Part shown: positions 1 through 11,529 of the stretch, one piece after another
How the letters are laid out: the number at the start of each line of letters is the position of its first letter
How positions within the stretch are numbered: the stretch's first letter is position 1
Source: Candidula unifasciata
Lineage: Eukaryota > Mollusca > Gastropoda > Stylommatophora > Geomitridae
Assembly: GCA_905116865.2 (NCBI GenBank)
Contig: CAJHNH020006223.1
Coordinates: 415,004 to 479,003 of the forward strand
DNA: 64,000 nucleotides
Reading direction: 5' to 3'
Notes under the pieces: generated by a model
The model's input: only the letters and a program-made list of their open reading frames with translations
Told to the model about the DNA's origin: nothing
Databases searched by the model: none
Position numbers and translations under genes: made by a program

Positions 1-700
1 CACTTACAGCCATCACACCTTTCACTAACCATCACACCACTTACAGCCATCACACCTCTCACTAACCATCACACCACTTACAGCCATCACACCTCTCACT
101 TACCATCACACCACTTACAGCCATCACACCTTTCACTAACCATCACACCACTTACAGCCATCACACCTTTCACTAACCATCACACCACTTACAGCCATCA
201 CACCTTTCACTAACCATCACACCACTTATAGCCATCACACCTCTCACTAACCATGACATCACTTACAGCCATCACACCTTTCACTAACCATCACACCACT
301 TACAGCCATCACACCTTTCACTAACCATCACATCACTTACAGCCATCACACCTCTCACTAACCATCACACCACTTACAGCCAGCACATTTCTTACCAACC
401 ATCACATCACTTACAACCTTACACCTCCTACCAACCATCACACCACTTACCAACCAGCACACCACTTACTAACAATCACACCACTTACCAACTATCACAC
501 GACCTACAACCATCACATCAATAAACAACCATCATACCACTTACCAACCATTACACCACTTACCAACCATCACATCTCTTACCAACCATCACACCTCTTA
601 CCAACCATCACATCTATTTTCAGCCATTACACCACTTACCAACAATCACACCTGTAATCATCCATTACACCACTTACCAATCCTCACACCACTCAGTGAT
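1..700. repeat. 37-bp tandem array (18+19 bp dimer)
   Basis: A 37-bp unit repeats nearly perfectly to about position 380. It is itself a dimer of an 18-mer (CACTTACAGCCATCACAC) and a 19-mer (CTTTCACTAACCATCACAC). From 380 to 700 it breaks down into loose 18-bp monomers of the type CACTTACCAACCATCACA. The array runs off the left edge. It has no coding meaning. The decayed monomer zone suggests the dimer grew out of a simpler 18-mer array. The unit resembles the 19-bp unit at 3745-4640. Confidence 0.93.
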
Positions 701-942
701 TAGCACTCCAGACAAATCCGTATCTGCTCTGATCTCCTCTTCAAAGGCTCCACGAGTGTAAAATGACTGGTTAATATGGTAATCATTATTGCATGCCGAT
801 GGAGCGAAAGAAGAAGATCTCAGCTCGGTGGCACATACATCATGCTAGTGTTCTTCAGTTTTTTTGTACACACATGGACCAGTGAAATAAGAGAAAAATT
901 TTCTCAGACCACCTTACAACTGACCAGAAACACTGGCAAATT

Positions 943-1165
943 TCTTCTTCTTCTGCCTTCCAATTCCCCAATGGAGCATAGGCCCTCAACCAAGCTGTTC
1001 TATCTTTGGCTGTTGCATACAGCTCACCCCATGCCCTCCCTATCTTTTTAATGTCACTCTTTAGCTCCCTTCTCCATGTGCTTTTTGGGTCTTCCTTTCT
1101 TGCCATGTCCATGTGGGTTTCAGTGCAAAGACTTTCTAGTTTTCTCAGCATATGCCCTGTCAAAC
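943..1165 (-). mobile_element. LINE 3' end fragment, C-terminal tail of a reverse transcriptase ORF
   Basis: The - strand reads DPKSTWRRELKSDIKKIG, then AWGELYATAKDRTAW. This is the basic tail found at the C terminus of many LINE ORF2 proteins (R-x-P-K-x-T-W-R-R ... A-x-D-R-x-x-W). It is short and truncated at its 5' end. The flanks 700-943 and 1165-1310 hold no recognised gene; 1165-1310 is AT-rich. Confidence 0.6.
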
Positions 1166-1309
1166 CTTTTCTTCACCTCTTGGTGAATATATATGTATAT
1201 ATATTTATATATTTATTATTTTTTAAATAATTTTGTTTGTAGTTTGTTAAATCCAATGTCATAAAATTAAAATTTTCAGCTAATGCTGCTTAAAGGTTAG
1301 AAAATGTGA

Positions 1310-3475
1310 ATCTTCTTCTTCTTCTTCTTTGCGTTCGCTTTCGTATGCTCAGATCAGACCATCAGGTGGGTTGCCTCTATGAACTCGCATGTCAGCTGCA
1401 GGTCCTGCATGGTTCCCCATAGCTTGCTCTGCACACTCTGCTCTTGAGGCCAGGTGTCTTTTCGAAGTTGCAGGTAGAGTGGGCAGGTCTGCAGAATGTG
1501 CTGAGGTGTTTGTGGTCCTGTCTGACAGGCACACTGTGGGGACTGCACAATCTTTATTTTATGCATGTGGTAGTTGAGCCTGCAGTGTCCTGTTCGTAGA
1601 CGGAAAATTGTTGTATGTTGCTTTCTGTTGAGTCTGCTGATAGGGTCTTGTGGATGTTTACTGTTAATTTGTTCTCTCCACAATCCTTGGTATTTTCCTT
1701 TGATAAGTGTTTTGATTTCTGGTAATGACAATGAATGGGCGTGTTGTTTCTTCTTTGTTCCATTTTTTGCAAGTTTGTCTGCTAGCTCATTTCCTGGTAT
1801 GCCGCAGTGAGCCGGGATCCACTGGAGAACGATTTGATTGTTTTCTGTGAGTTTGTTTAGCTGATGGGTCAGTTCTCTTTCTATGTTGTCTCGTGGATCC
1901 CTATGAGTCGCCTGGAGGACTGACATGCAGTCACAAAGGAAAACAATTTTGCTGTTTTTAATTTTTCTTTCCTTGAGCACTTTAGCTGAATCAATAATTG
2001 CTTGCTGCTCTGCTCTGAAGTTTGTTGAGAGTCTTCCGGAGGCGCATGACGTTTCTACTGTGGTCCCATCTTGCAGCATGATGACCGATCCAGCTCCTCC
2101 ATTTTTGTCTGCTCCCTCCAATGATCCATCGGTGTATACGTGTGTCCATTCGGGTCTTGGGTAACTGTTGCAGACATGTTCAATACATGAGTCCATATAG
2201 CCAGGTCATCTGCATGTAGCGCCTTGTGAATGTGAGTCGTGAACTGTTTTGGGAGGTCATTGATGAAAAGAATAAACAGGGTAGGAGATATAACACCTCC
2301 CTGGGGGACACCTTCTTGTAACCTGACCAGCTTGCTTTTGTGATCTTCCAGTTTGACTCTTGCACAGCGTCTGTAAATGAAGTCTCTAATCCAGGCAAAC
2401 ATATGCCCTTTTATCCCACAGTGTGCTAGTTTTAGCAAGAGTCCTTTCTTCCAGACCTTATCAAAGGCTTTGGTCAGGTCAAAGAAAGTAGCTAGCAGTT
2501 TGTATTTTTTCTGGAAAGCATCTTCAATTTCCTGTGTGAGATAAGAGGTTTGGTCATCAGTGCTTCTGTATCTCCTGAAGCCTGATTGGCTGTCATCTAA
2601 TATCTTGTTTTCTTCTAGAAAATTAAGTAACCTGTTGTTCACTAATCTTTCCATGGTCTTTCCAAGGCAGCTTAGGAGGCTTATGGGGCGGTAACTGAAT
2701 TTGTTTTCCCTGGGCCCAGGATTGATTTATTAGGTCTAAGAGTCGTTGCCTACCAGCTGGTCCCAAGTTTACTATCATTTCGTTTGTTATTTGATCAGGT
2801 CCAGGTGCCTTCCTTTTCTTAAGTGTTCTTAATGCGCATTCAAGTTCTTGGGGACTGAAAAGTTTATTCATTAGGTCTGGGTTGTCTTCTTGCTTTTTAT
2901 TTATTCTCCTCAGTTCTCTCGTCACTTCTTCTTCTCTCTCTCTAGGCATAAAGATTTTGCTTTCCTCTGCAAAACTATCAGCCAGCAGATTTGCTGCTTG
3001 TTTGCCATTGAAAGTTTTCCCACCATCTTCAATGACAATGTGGGCACGGCTGGTATTATTCTCCTCATTGAGACTCTTTACTAGATGCCATAGCTTTTTT
3101 CCATCTTTCTCCATGTTGAGAGCTGCAGTCTTTTTCTACCATCTTGTCCGAATGCATGTGAGTTTTTCTCTTCTATAAATAGCCTGATGTTTATTGTGTT
3201 CTGTTACGTTAAGGTCAGAGGGATCTTGTTCCATTTTTTCTCTTGCTTCAGTGCTTCTTTGGTGCAGTTCTTGGGTCCAGAAGGGTTCATAGTTTTGCCT
3301 TCGACCTCGGGGGATTGTTTTTTGTGCTGCTTCAAGTATGCTATTAGTAAGAGCTGTGGTGTTTTTCCTAACCTCATTTGTGGGAAAGGGCTCCGATAGT
3401 TTCTTTTCGGTTAAGTTTTTGTAGAGATAGAAAATGTGAATGATGATTGGATCATTGTTTTTGATCGACACAGTG
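1310..3475 (-). mobile_element. Non-LTR retrotransposon (LINE) with reverse transcriptase and RNase H, broken by frameshifts
   Basis: Four consecutive - strand reading frames (3471-3136, 3114-2623, 2654-2055, 2196-1354) together cover the 3' half of an ORF2. In order they hold a connecting region; RT blocks with FDLTKAFDKVW, then GVPQGGVISP, then an active-site box reading HADD where YADD is usual; an RNase H start (YTDGSLEGADKNGGAG); and a C-terminal CxC...H...C knuckle (RLNYHMHKIKIVQSP). The 3' end finishes in (GAA)n at 1310-1330. There is no 5' endonuclease domain, so the copy is 5'-truncated. Frame changes between blocks and the altered YADD mean it is dead. The RNase H places it in the I/R1/Tad-like half of LINE diversity; the exact clade cannot be fixed by eye. 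Confidence 0.9.
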
Positions 3476-3483
3476 TGTATTCC

Positions 3484-3710
3484 AGGGCTCCATTCTAGTG
3501 GGAGGAGGAGAACAGACCCACTGCCTCCTAAACAAGCATATCATAAGAGTCGACTAATTAGGGGTTTCCTTTGAAGTCGTAGGGCCTGAGAGACAAGGAA
3601 CCAACAGTCTGCATACTAATCAATCAGATCTGCAAAATGGATGTGCACGCAAAAACTCAAGTTTTTGGACAAGACCAAAGTCCACAGGTGGAAGAACAAT
3701 CCATTACGCT
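3484..3710 (+). repeat. Family A SINE-like repeat, decayed
   Basis: It carries the family A landmarks in order: CAGACCCACTGCC, CATAAGAGTCGACTAATTAG, GAGAGACAAGGAACCAACAG and AAATGGATGTGCACGC. The GAA-rich 3' end is missing. It sits directly against the 5' break of the LINE at 1310-3475. Confidence 0.7.
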
Positions 3711-3744
3711 ACTTACTGGCCATCATAGCGCTTACAGCAGTCAG

Positions 3745-4640
3745 ATCACTCACCAACAAATAAACCACTCACCAGCAGTCAAACCACTCACCAGCAGTCA
3801 AACCACTCACCAGCAGTCAAACCACTCACCAGCTATCAAACCACTCACCAGCTATCAAACCACTCACCAGCTATCAAACCACTCACCAGCTATCAAACCA
3901 CTCACCAGCAGTCAAACCACTCACCAGCTATCAAACCACTCACCAGCTATCAAACCACTCACCAGCTATCAAACCACTCACCAGCAGTCAAACCACTCAC
4001 CAGCAGTCAAACCACTCACCAGCAGTCAAACCACTCACCAGCAGTCAAACCACTCACCAGCAGTCAAACCACTCACCAGCAGTCAAACCACTCACCAGCA
4101 GTCAAACCAGTCACCAGGAGTCAAACCAGTCACCAGGAGTCAAACCACTCACCAGCTATCAAACCAGTCACAAGCAGTCAAACCAGTCACCAGCAGTCAA
4201 ACCACTCACCAACAGTCAAACCACTCACCAGCTATCAAACCACTCACCAGCAGTCAAACCACTCACCAGCTATCAAACCACTCACCAGCAGTCAAAACAC
4301 TCACCAGCTATCAAAACACTCACCAGCAGTCAAACCACTCACCAGCAGTCAAACCACTCACCAGCAGTCAAACCACTCACCAGCTATCAAACCACTCACC
4401 AGCAGTCAAACCACTCACCAGCAGTCAAACCACTCACCAACAGTCAAACCACTCACCAACAGTCAAACCACTCACCAACAATCAAACCACTCACCAACAG
4501 TCAAACCACTCACCAGCTATCAAACCACTCACCAGCAGTCAAACCACTCACCAACAGTCAAACCACTCACCAGCTATCAAACCACTCACCAGCAGTCAAA
4601 CCACTCACCAACAGTCAAACCACTCACCAATCATTATACA
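3745..4640. repeat. 19-bp tandem array, about 47 units
   Basis: The unit is AAACCACTCACCAGCAGTC with a common variant ending AGCTATC. Because 19 is not a multiple of three and the unit has no stop, three units in a row stay open in every frame and give a false 362-aa ORF (3637-4725) with a 19-residue peptide period. Late units change AGCAG to AACAG. I do not regard it as a gene. Confidence 0.95.
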
Positions 4641-5404
4641 TTTCAGTCATGTGACTCAGCTGTCACACTTCTTGCATCCCCAAATGGGTTCAGGTTACCC
4701 CATTTCTTTCTTTCATATGTGTTGAGCTAAAAAGTGCAGATATATCAGCCTAGCTGTAAACCACAACACAACAGACCAACTGCCCTTTTCAGGATAAATG
4801 CAGAAGAAGAACTGCTTGCAAGTCGTCATATCATCCATTACATCACTCAATGGGACAACAGATTTAATTATTAAATGTCATATTTACTTTTCCTGTTCTG
4901 TGGCCTGTTTCAATATCTTTGTGTTTATTTATCTGTAGATGTAATCACGATTTAACCTTTTGATGTGCAACTGCAGTAGAGCTTGTAAAACTGTCTGTTT
5001 CATTCTTCTTTTTATAGTTCATGCCGTGTGGCATTGGTAGTCATGTTTATCCACAGCCTTCTGTCTCATGTACTTTTGTCATCTCTAACACAGATGATCT
5101 TCCACACCATGATGTCTGACTATCCATAATCTCTGTTGGTCTCCCTCTGCCTCTTTTCCCCTCCTGCTTTCTCACCATCGCAATGCAGACCAGTTTTCTC
5201 CTTCTCATGACATGACCAAACAATTTAGATTATCTCCTTCTGGTGTGGGCAGTCAGTTGTCTTTGTCAGTTAGTTTCTCTGAATTCATCTTCATAATTAT
5301 TTTTTTCAATCTATCTAATATATTCTCATCATTCATCTACAAAACCACATCTGTTTCATTAATCTGAACTCGTGCAGTGATTTTACTTTTTTCTTTTTCT
5401 CCAG
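4641..5404. other. Intergenic or intronic stretch with a family E tail
   Basis: Positions 4730-4810 hold a family E tail (ATATCAGCCTAGCTGTAAAC ... CAACTGCCCTTTTCAGGAT, then GAAGAAGAA). The rest up to the splice acceptor at 5403-5404 has no recognised gene. Positions 5030-5320 read like worn 3' repeat sequence but I could not place it. Confidence 0.5.
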
Positions 5405-5602
5405 TTTTTATCACTTGGTGAACGAACATCATTTAATGTTCATTTAGTCGAGATTAGTACTGTACAGCAAACAGAAAACAATTTGGTGCATACAGGAGAT
5501 TCTCTAAACATAACTAAGCTAAAGAAGGATGTGGATGCTATGGGAGGTGCTGTGTCTGATCGTGCCAAAGACTTCTTGGCCACGTTGATGCAGTTTAAGC
5601 AG
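5405..5602 (+). CDS. PAAT-like gene, exon (66 codons)
   Basis: Acceptor is the pyrimidine tract ending CTCCAG at 5404; donor CAG/GTGAAC at 5603. Frame is open throughout and ends LATLMQFKQ at phase 0. Confidence 0.7.
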
Positions 5603-8600
5603 GTGAACGATTCTGTTGTTATATTTCATAACATGTAAAAAGTACATAAAACATGACTTACATTAACTTACATCTGCTGGTTATTTCCTGTAGATGTCTG
5701 CCCATAAAAAAAACACCCAGTCAGGCCAAGAGAGAAGGTTCATGCCGCATGGTCTCTTAGACTTCCCAGGCTTTGTGTTGTGGGAGGAGGAACAGTAAAT
5801 ATTTGCAGTGGCACATTAGATAACCTTTAAGGTTGTTTTTTCTGGAAACCTGGCAAGACAGTACGGCAAAGCATGCGTCCGGCATAGCTCCCCTATTTAG
5901 GTCCCCTGCTCTAGTGAGTGGGACCAGTGATAACAGGCATGGGAACCTTGCTGCCAGTTAGTAAGCCTTTTTTCGGTTGGACATTCAGGACTTTGTTTCT
6001 GTGCTGACATGTATCAGACTGACATTTATACTAGGGCTGTACCGAATAGTGATTTTCACTATTCGGCCGAATACGAATAGCTGGACCAACTATTCGGCCG
6101 AATACGAATAGTGAATCATCATCATCATGTGCTTTGCCGGCTGGCATGGGCGATTATGCCTCGCCACAATTTGCGATCTCCTGCAGCACGTATTAGTTCG
6201 TGTGCTAACACACATCCATGAAAAACCTTAGTTCCATGTTGTCAGCATTAGGGCAGATTTTTTTTCTCACTGAAGATATTTCCAGCTGTACTAAACAGGA
6301 AAATACGACAAATACAGAGAGTCAAGATAAAAACCCGCAAGGCGAAACATCAAAAGCAAAAATAACGCCGACGAAGAAAACAATGCCGTCCTCACAAGTC
6401 GCCCACCCCCCCCCCCCCCCCCCACCCCACCGCGAGCTCAAGGATTCAACGGAAACAAGATAGCGACATCAAAGACCGCCGCGGCCACGGACAACGCCGA
6501 GCAGCCAACACCTGAAGATCAAATAACGAAAAAATCATTGCAGACGAAAAATCCAGACGCCGACCGGCCAACGCCAGAGGATCAAACAATAAAGGCAACG
6601 AAGAAACCGAACGTCGATCAAAACATTCAGCCGCTGCCGTTTCCAACAGACGACGAAAGAACAGTTACGACACCCATAAATGATGACGAACTCTCGTTAC
6701 TTCAAACAATCAACGAAGAGGACTCTCCACTCAAAGAAATCAAGCCGACAACACTAGAACACTTGCTTTTCTGCCCTTCTTACATCTTTAAGTGTTGCAT
6801 TTTGTTTCTACAGCAACACACCTAAAAACACTATACTCGCAACACATACAAGATGGAAATAAAGGGGCACTTGGTATGCTCGTAGGTGGTGCATAAAGAT
6901 AACGCTTGACAGTATAAACCATAGGTGGGAAATCTTGATGTTTTTTTTCCCACCAGTCCAGAAACGGTTGTAACCACTATTCGTATTCGGCCCGACCGCA
7001 ACTATTCGGCCGAATACCGAATAGTTATTGGGTCCACTATTCGGCCCCGAAGCGAATATTCGGTACAGCCCTAATTTATACTAAACCCGCACACTGACAG
7101 TGGCAGGTTGTTGTCTACCTCAACGCGGTGATGACGACATTGAGGAACAGCAGTAGATGTATGGGGCCAGGACTGTTCCGCTAGTTGCTGCCCGCAAGTG
7201 ATGTTGCTCGTCTAGGCTGCAAGCAAATCTCTTGTTTTAGGGCTGAGTCTCAGCAGTACATTAGATCTTCCCACTCAACAGACGTTTTAAAAGAGGCTTG
7301 TCATTTAGTAGTATTTTCGGCCAAATAAATGTTTTCACCCATGCATTGGGGGTGGCCTGATGTGAGCCAGACTGGACCGTACATCTCTAGAGGCCAACTA
7401 CTCCGAGATCCCTTGCCAGCTCGGTTCAGGTAACAAAGATGAGCCCTTATCCATGGCGCATGATCTGAACATGTGGCAAGAGTATTGGGTGAGGATCCGC
7501 TAAACCATCTAAGAGCCGGATGACGCCCGAGGTTAGGTATGGAGTAATTCCTCATACACACGGCTTAACTTTCTCTCACACCTGTGATCGATATCACCGC
7601 ACCACCAATTCTTAATTCATCATTCAAAACGATGTATAGAATCATCACAGATCAAGCTTGTGTTCTTGTTCCATCCATGACATGTGTCCAGGTCATCAAG
7701 GTATTTATCTCTTTCTTTTCACCTTGCACTTATTCTATCAAATGTGCCCGTTGTTAACAAATTTTCATGTTTATTTCTCATAACATGTTCCATTTGTCCA
7801 TCATTTGGAATTCCTCATATATGAAGCACACAAACAGATACTCTTTCACTGTTAATTCTGTACCTCGACACAGCAAAGTACAAGAAGAATGAGATGACTC
7901 AGGCAGGAGTTGTCTGTACAGAGTGAAAAATGATACAGATTTAGCTGACGAGATGTTACCAGTTGAGCAGCTGGATTATTTAACCATTTAAAAAAGCGTC
8001 CCAATATGGGACGCAATTTTTCGTTATTTTAAAACCCCACTCCGGCTTTTGTCGGGGGGGGGGGGGGTTGAACGGGGTTTATGGGATTTGCGAGCGGGTG
8101 ATTCTCATCTGAATGGTGGCACTTTGTGTGATCGGGTGTTTATCGTTCTTTGTGCGGTCCTGGTGGGGGTTGAACTTCATTTATTCATTTATTCAGCCAT
8201 ATGTTGATTTACTCTTGAGACATCTAGTTAAATTTGTTACTTATAACTTTCACTAACATTGTTTGTCTTTAACTTTACAGAACAAAATGAAGAATTTTGA
8301 AGAGCTGATGGTTTGCCAGCAACAGGACAAAGAGCAACCACATTTTCCCCTGGGTCAAGGTTATACCGCCATCATGAGTAGTATGTTACAGACGGGAGCA
8401 CTAAAGTCTCTGTTTGGAGCACCAAATCCTGAGAGCAGAAGTAGTGATAATAGAAGTCCAGACATGTACTCCATGCTGCAGGCAGTGTGTAGCTCAGTCA
8501 CAAGCATGAGAGCTGCAGAATCATCCAGAGAGTTGGACAGTTTTAGGTATTTGTTTGCAATCTTTTAGTTACCAGTTAGCTAAGTATTCTAGTGGCCTGG

Positions 8601-9451
8601 CCTTGGTGACTGTTGTATTTGCAGTGGGATTAAACCAGTAGTTCGATACCACCAGAACCTCCTGTGGGTTCCAGAGCCTTATTATAGGGGAAAAAAGAAT
8701 ACACCCACTGCCTTCCCAAAAGCATGTCGTAAGAGTCGACTAATTGGGAGTTTCCTTCAAAGTCAGAGTACATCTGCCTGAGAGGCAAGGAACCAGCAGT
8801 CTGCATACAAATGAGGCAGATCTGTAAAACGGATGCACATGCAACACTCAGGTTCTGGAACAGGACTGCAGTTCAAAAGTGGATGAACAACCAGAACTTT
8901 CCGCCAGAGCTTACAGCTGGTGAACGCGAAGAAGAAGAAGAAAATACCACAAGAGTAGTTTTCAGGGCTTTTTTTTCTGATGGTATGCAGCGGTACACAG
9001 TACAGGTACTTTTTTTTAAAGGCATAATTTTGTCAGCGTTACTTAATGGAACACTAAATGAGAAACAATCTATTATGTTATCTTCACCTCATGATCTCAC
9101 ATGTTTAAAAATCTGATAGTTGTATATCTTAATTTATTTTGTCTTATTTTCTGCAGTGTATCTGCTTCACCTGACTCTGGGTTAAACAGCACAACACATG
9201 ATACCGAAGAAGACAAACTCAACCTTCCAGCGGAGGAAATTATGGTCTTTGTGGAACAGAAAATTAACCATGCTAAGGCAGAGCTTCAGGCAGAAATTGT
9301 TGAACTGAAAAGGGAAATCACTAGTCAGATTAGTACAGTAACAGCTGAAATGAATGATAAATTTGAGAAGATTATGTGTTTTTTAAGGGAGATTCACGGA
9401 AAGAAAGAAGAATCACCTCCAAAAAATAAGACTTATCAAGATTATTTATGA
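5405..9451 (+). CDS. C-terminal exons of a possible PAAT/C10orf88-like protein
   Basis: Three exons join in one frame: 5405-5602 (66 codons, donor GTGAAC), 8281-8546 (donor GTATTT, phase 2) and 9157-9451 (to TGA). They give 252 residues of a C terminus; upstream exons are not found and may lie left of the window. The first exon starts SLGERTSFNVHLVEI, like the last strands of a beta-sandwich domain. The middle has MYSMLQAVCSSVTSM. The end is a long charged coiled coil (from EEIMVFVEQKINHAK through LKREITSQ). This order (beta domain, linker, C-terminal coil) recalls PAAT, an ATPase linked to mitochondrial ABC transporters, but I recognise it only loosely. What is firm: open frame, matching phases, acceptor and donor at each border. 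The name is inference. Confidence 0.6.
6032..7073. mobile_element. hAT-type DNA transposon, non-autonomous, 1042 bp
   Basis: The two ends are perfect inverted repeats for 17 bp (TAGGGCTGTACCGAATA), followed by several inner ATTCGGCCGAATACGAATAG palindromes on both sides. The element is flanked by a perfect 8-bp duplication, ATTTATAC, at 6024-6031 and 7074-7081. An 8-bp duplication with a TAGGG-type end is typical of hAT transposons. No transposase is seen inside. The middle (about 6218-6825) instead holds a long low-complexity, Lys/Thr/Pro/Asp-rich reading frame split by an 18-C run. It lies in the first visible intron of the PAAT-like gene. Confidence 0.93.
7090..7265 (+). repeat. Dispersed repeat, pair with 28080-28240
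   Basis: The stretch with ACTGACAGTGGCAGGTTG and CTACCTCAACGCGGTGATG appears in reverse at 28080-28240 (CACCGCGTTGAGGTAG ... CTGTCACTGTCAATC). Class unknown. The following 7265-7980 shows no recognised gene; the ORF at 7301-7561 (-) has no features I know. Confidence 0.5.
7985..8165 (-). repeat. Hairpin-ended dispersed repeat, copy 1
   Basis: The - strand matches the copies at 13935, 40440 and 54715 (ACACAAAGTGCCACCAT core, AAAAGCC near the end). It ends in the hairpin GCGTCCCATATTGGGACGC at 7995-8013. The loop side also holds a 15-G run (8054-8068). Confidence 0.75.
8281..8546 (+). CDS. PAAT-like gene, exon (88 codons plus 2 nt)
   Basis: Acceptor TTTACAG at 8280; donor AG/GTATTT at 8547. 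The exon opens NKMKNFEELMVCQQQDKE and ends in a split AG|T serine codon, which the next exon completes. Confidence 0.75.
8650..8945 (+). repeat. Family A SINE-like repeat inside the last intron of the PAAT-like gene
   Basis: It has the full run of family A marks (CCTGTGGGTTCCAGAGCC, CATGTCGTAAGAGTCGAC, GAGAGGCAAGGAACCAGCAG) and ends GGTGAACGCGAAGAAGAAGA. It is intronic, same strand as the gene. Confidence 0.85.
9157..9451 (+). CDS. PAAT-like gene, last exon
   Basis: Acceptor TTTTCTGCAG at 9156. The first base completes a serine codon; then 97 codons and TGA. The exon codes for the acidic linker and the coiled coil, ending KNKTYQDYL. No standard AATAAA was seen close behind it. Confidence 0.75.
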
Positions 9452-9904
9452 TAGTTTTTTTTTTTGTTTTTTTAAATATCAAAATCCAATGGTATAACAG
9501 TAGTGTCATGTACCTTTAACTTATACTGTCATGTACATTTAACTTAGGGTATAGTGGTTATTACTCATTGGATAAGGAACAAAACAATTTTGTTTTTTTT
9601 ATGTTTCCCTTCTGGGATCCCTGTCTAAAATATTAACACACAACAACTCAAAGAGCCATTGTTTAGATGAGAATCCAAGTAGAGCAATTCCCATAAATTT
9701 GGTTCAGCCATATAGCACAGTTATTTTGCTCGACGGTTTTCCAGCAAAGCACCTACCTACCTTAACACAGAGGAGCTCTGCGAAGTATTCTTTCCATCTA
9801 CCCATACAATTACCCAACAACACTGGATTACAGTAAACTGAAATACTCAAGGCCTTATCGCCACATTTAGACACATGACCGAAGAAGTCAACGAATTTAA
9901 GAGT

Positions 9905-10960
9905 GAGATGCACCTGCGGTTTTTTTAAATCTAGAAAAGGCATTTGATAAGGTTCTCTTCAGCAAGCTCTGGGACCGCTTGGCAGGGAAGAACGTTTCCT
10001 ATCCCTGATCAACACAATACAGAGTTTCTACAAAAGCTGCAGGAATTATGTAAGAACAGAAGACAAGAAGATATTCTCTCACCTTACGCCTTCATTTTTA
10101 TGATGGATGAAGTCATCAAGACCAGTAAGGAAAAGAAAAAGAAGTACTCCGTAGGGTACTGGAATACGAGACCAAAATTTATGTCAGAGCTGGCATTTGC
10201 AGATGATGTGATGCTGATTACTAAATTGGAGTCACATCTTTAATCCATCCAACTTGTCTGGAAGAAAGAACTTGAGAAGAGAGGAATGACCTCAGTATCT
10301 TCAAAACTGAAACCCTTGTGTTCTCAAGAGAGGAGACGAAACATCAGATCATGATGGGAAAATATGCCTCGTGGCAGGTCAACCAGTTCGGTTACTTTGA
10401 GTTGTTATAGACTGGAATGGAGGCATTAAGGCAGCGTTGGCTGTTTGAAAAACAGCAGCTATGAGGCTTTTCCAAGCCATAAACAGAGGATTTCTCAGCA
10501 AAATAAAAATTTGCAAGAGAATAAAAATGGCTGTTTAATGCTGTATCTATGTACCATTCCTGACCTATGGATGTGAGTCCTGGGCAGTGACAACAGCTCA
10601 CAGAAGCCAGCTTCAGAAATGAAGTATCTGAGAAAGGTGGTCTAAGTGACAAGAAGGGGCAAATTTCGCAACCAGACCAGGCAGTATGTCATGATCATGA
10701 AACCCATCCTTAACAAACTTGCGTGGATTGTAAAGTTACAGTGGTTATGATAAGTATGCAGAATGGGAGACAATCGGCCACCATGGGTGGAAGGCCAAGA
10801 ACCAGGGAAACACACCACCAGTATTCGCTGTGAAGATATCCAGCAGTCTGTGGCTGATAGAGAACGAGAATAAAACGAAGCCAAAAGGAAGGCTGCTGAC
10901 AGAAAAGTATGTCGATCTCTCTGCAAACCTCTACACCCCAGGGTAGAAGAGGATCGTAAA
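9905..10960 (+). mobile_element. LINE reverse transcriptase fragment, dead
   Basis: Successive pieces in different frames give RT motifs in order: LIRFSSASSGTAW near a KAFDKV block, ELAFADDVMLI (FADD box) at about 10186-10220, and TYGCESWAVT at about 10565. Frame breaks and stops separate them. This is an old, inactive copy. The stretch 9452-9905 shows no gene. Confidence 0.75.
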
Positions 10961-11529
10961 TTAAATAAGTATTTGTTTATACATTTCATATTATTTCAAG
11001 TATATATTCTTTTTTGCTGTTCAGCACATTATTATTATTCTTATTATTAATGTACTGCGTGGCAAACAAATATAATAATATACCAGAAATCATTTGAAAT
11101 GAATATACAAATACTATTAAAGAGAATATCTTTACATGGTTAAGAGGATCCTTTCAGAATTATCGGGGGGGGGGGGGGGGGGGGGGGGTCAAGTCTGGGC
11201 ATCTGTCACATGGCTAGTGTTTTGCTGGACACTTGTTTTTGTTGTAGGGACAGTTTTATGTGTAGCGTGGATCTCTTGCACCTGGAAGCACAAGATTTGA
11301 TGTCCTTTGTCTCTTAGATTATTGTTAACTCATTATTGTTCACATTTAAAGCTTGCTTCTTTAAATATTTAATTTCTGTTTCATTCTAACTTATGTGGCA
11401 TGTTTTCCATTGCACCACCACAGTCCTTTTTTTTTTATCTCTACAGTTATTATGTATTAGGCTTTTATTCTTGCAGTATGTAACAGTACCTTTTTAAGGC
11501 ATTATTTTTCCAGTGCTATTGTAATGGAA
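10961..11529. other. No gene seen; 24-G run
   Basis: AT-rich spacer. The only mark is an unbroken run of 24 G at 11165-11188. Confidence 0.6.

Noticed and set aside
1..700. CRISPR array or telomere repeat
   Set aside because: The repeats have no unique spacers, and the unit is not a telomere motif. This is a plain satellite.
3637..4725. 362-codon Gln/Ser/Thr-rich repeat protein
   Set aside because: It is a reading of the 19-bp array; the unit length is not a multiple of three and all frames are similar.
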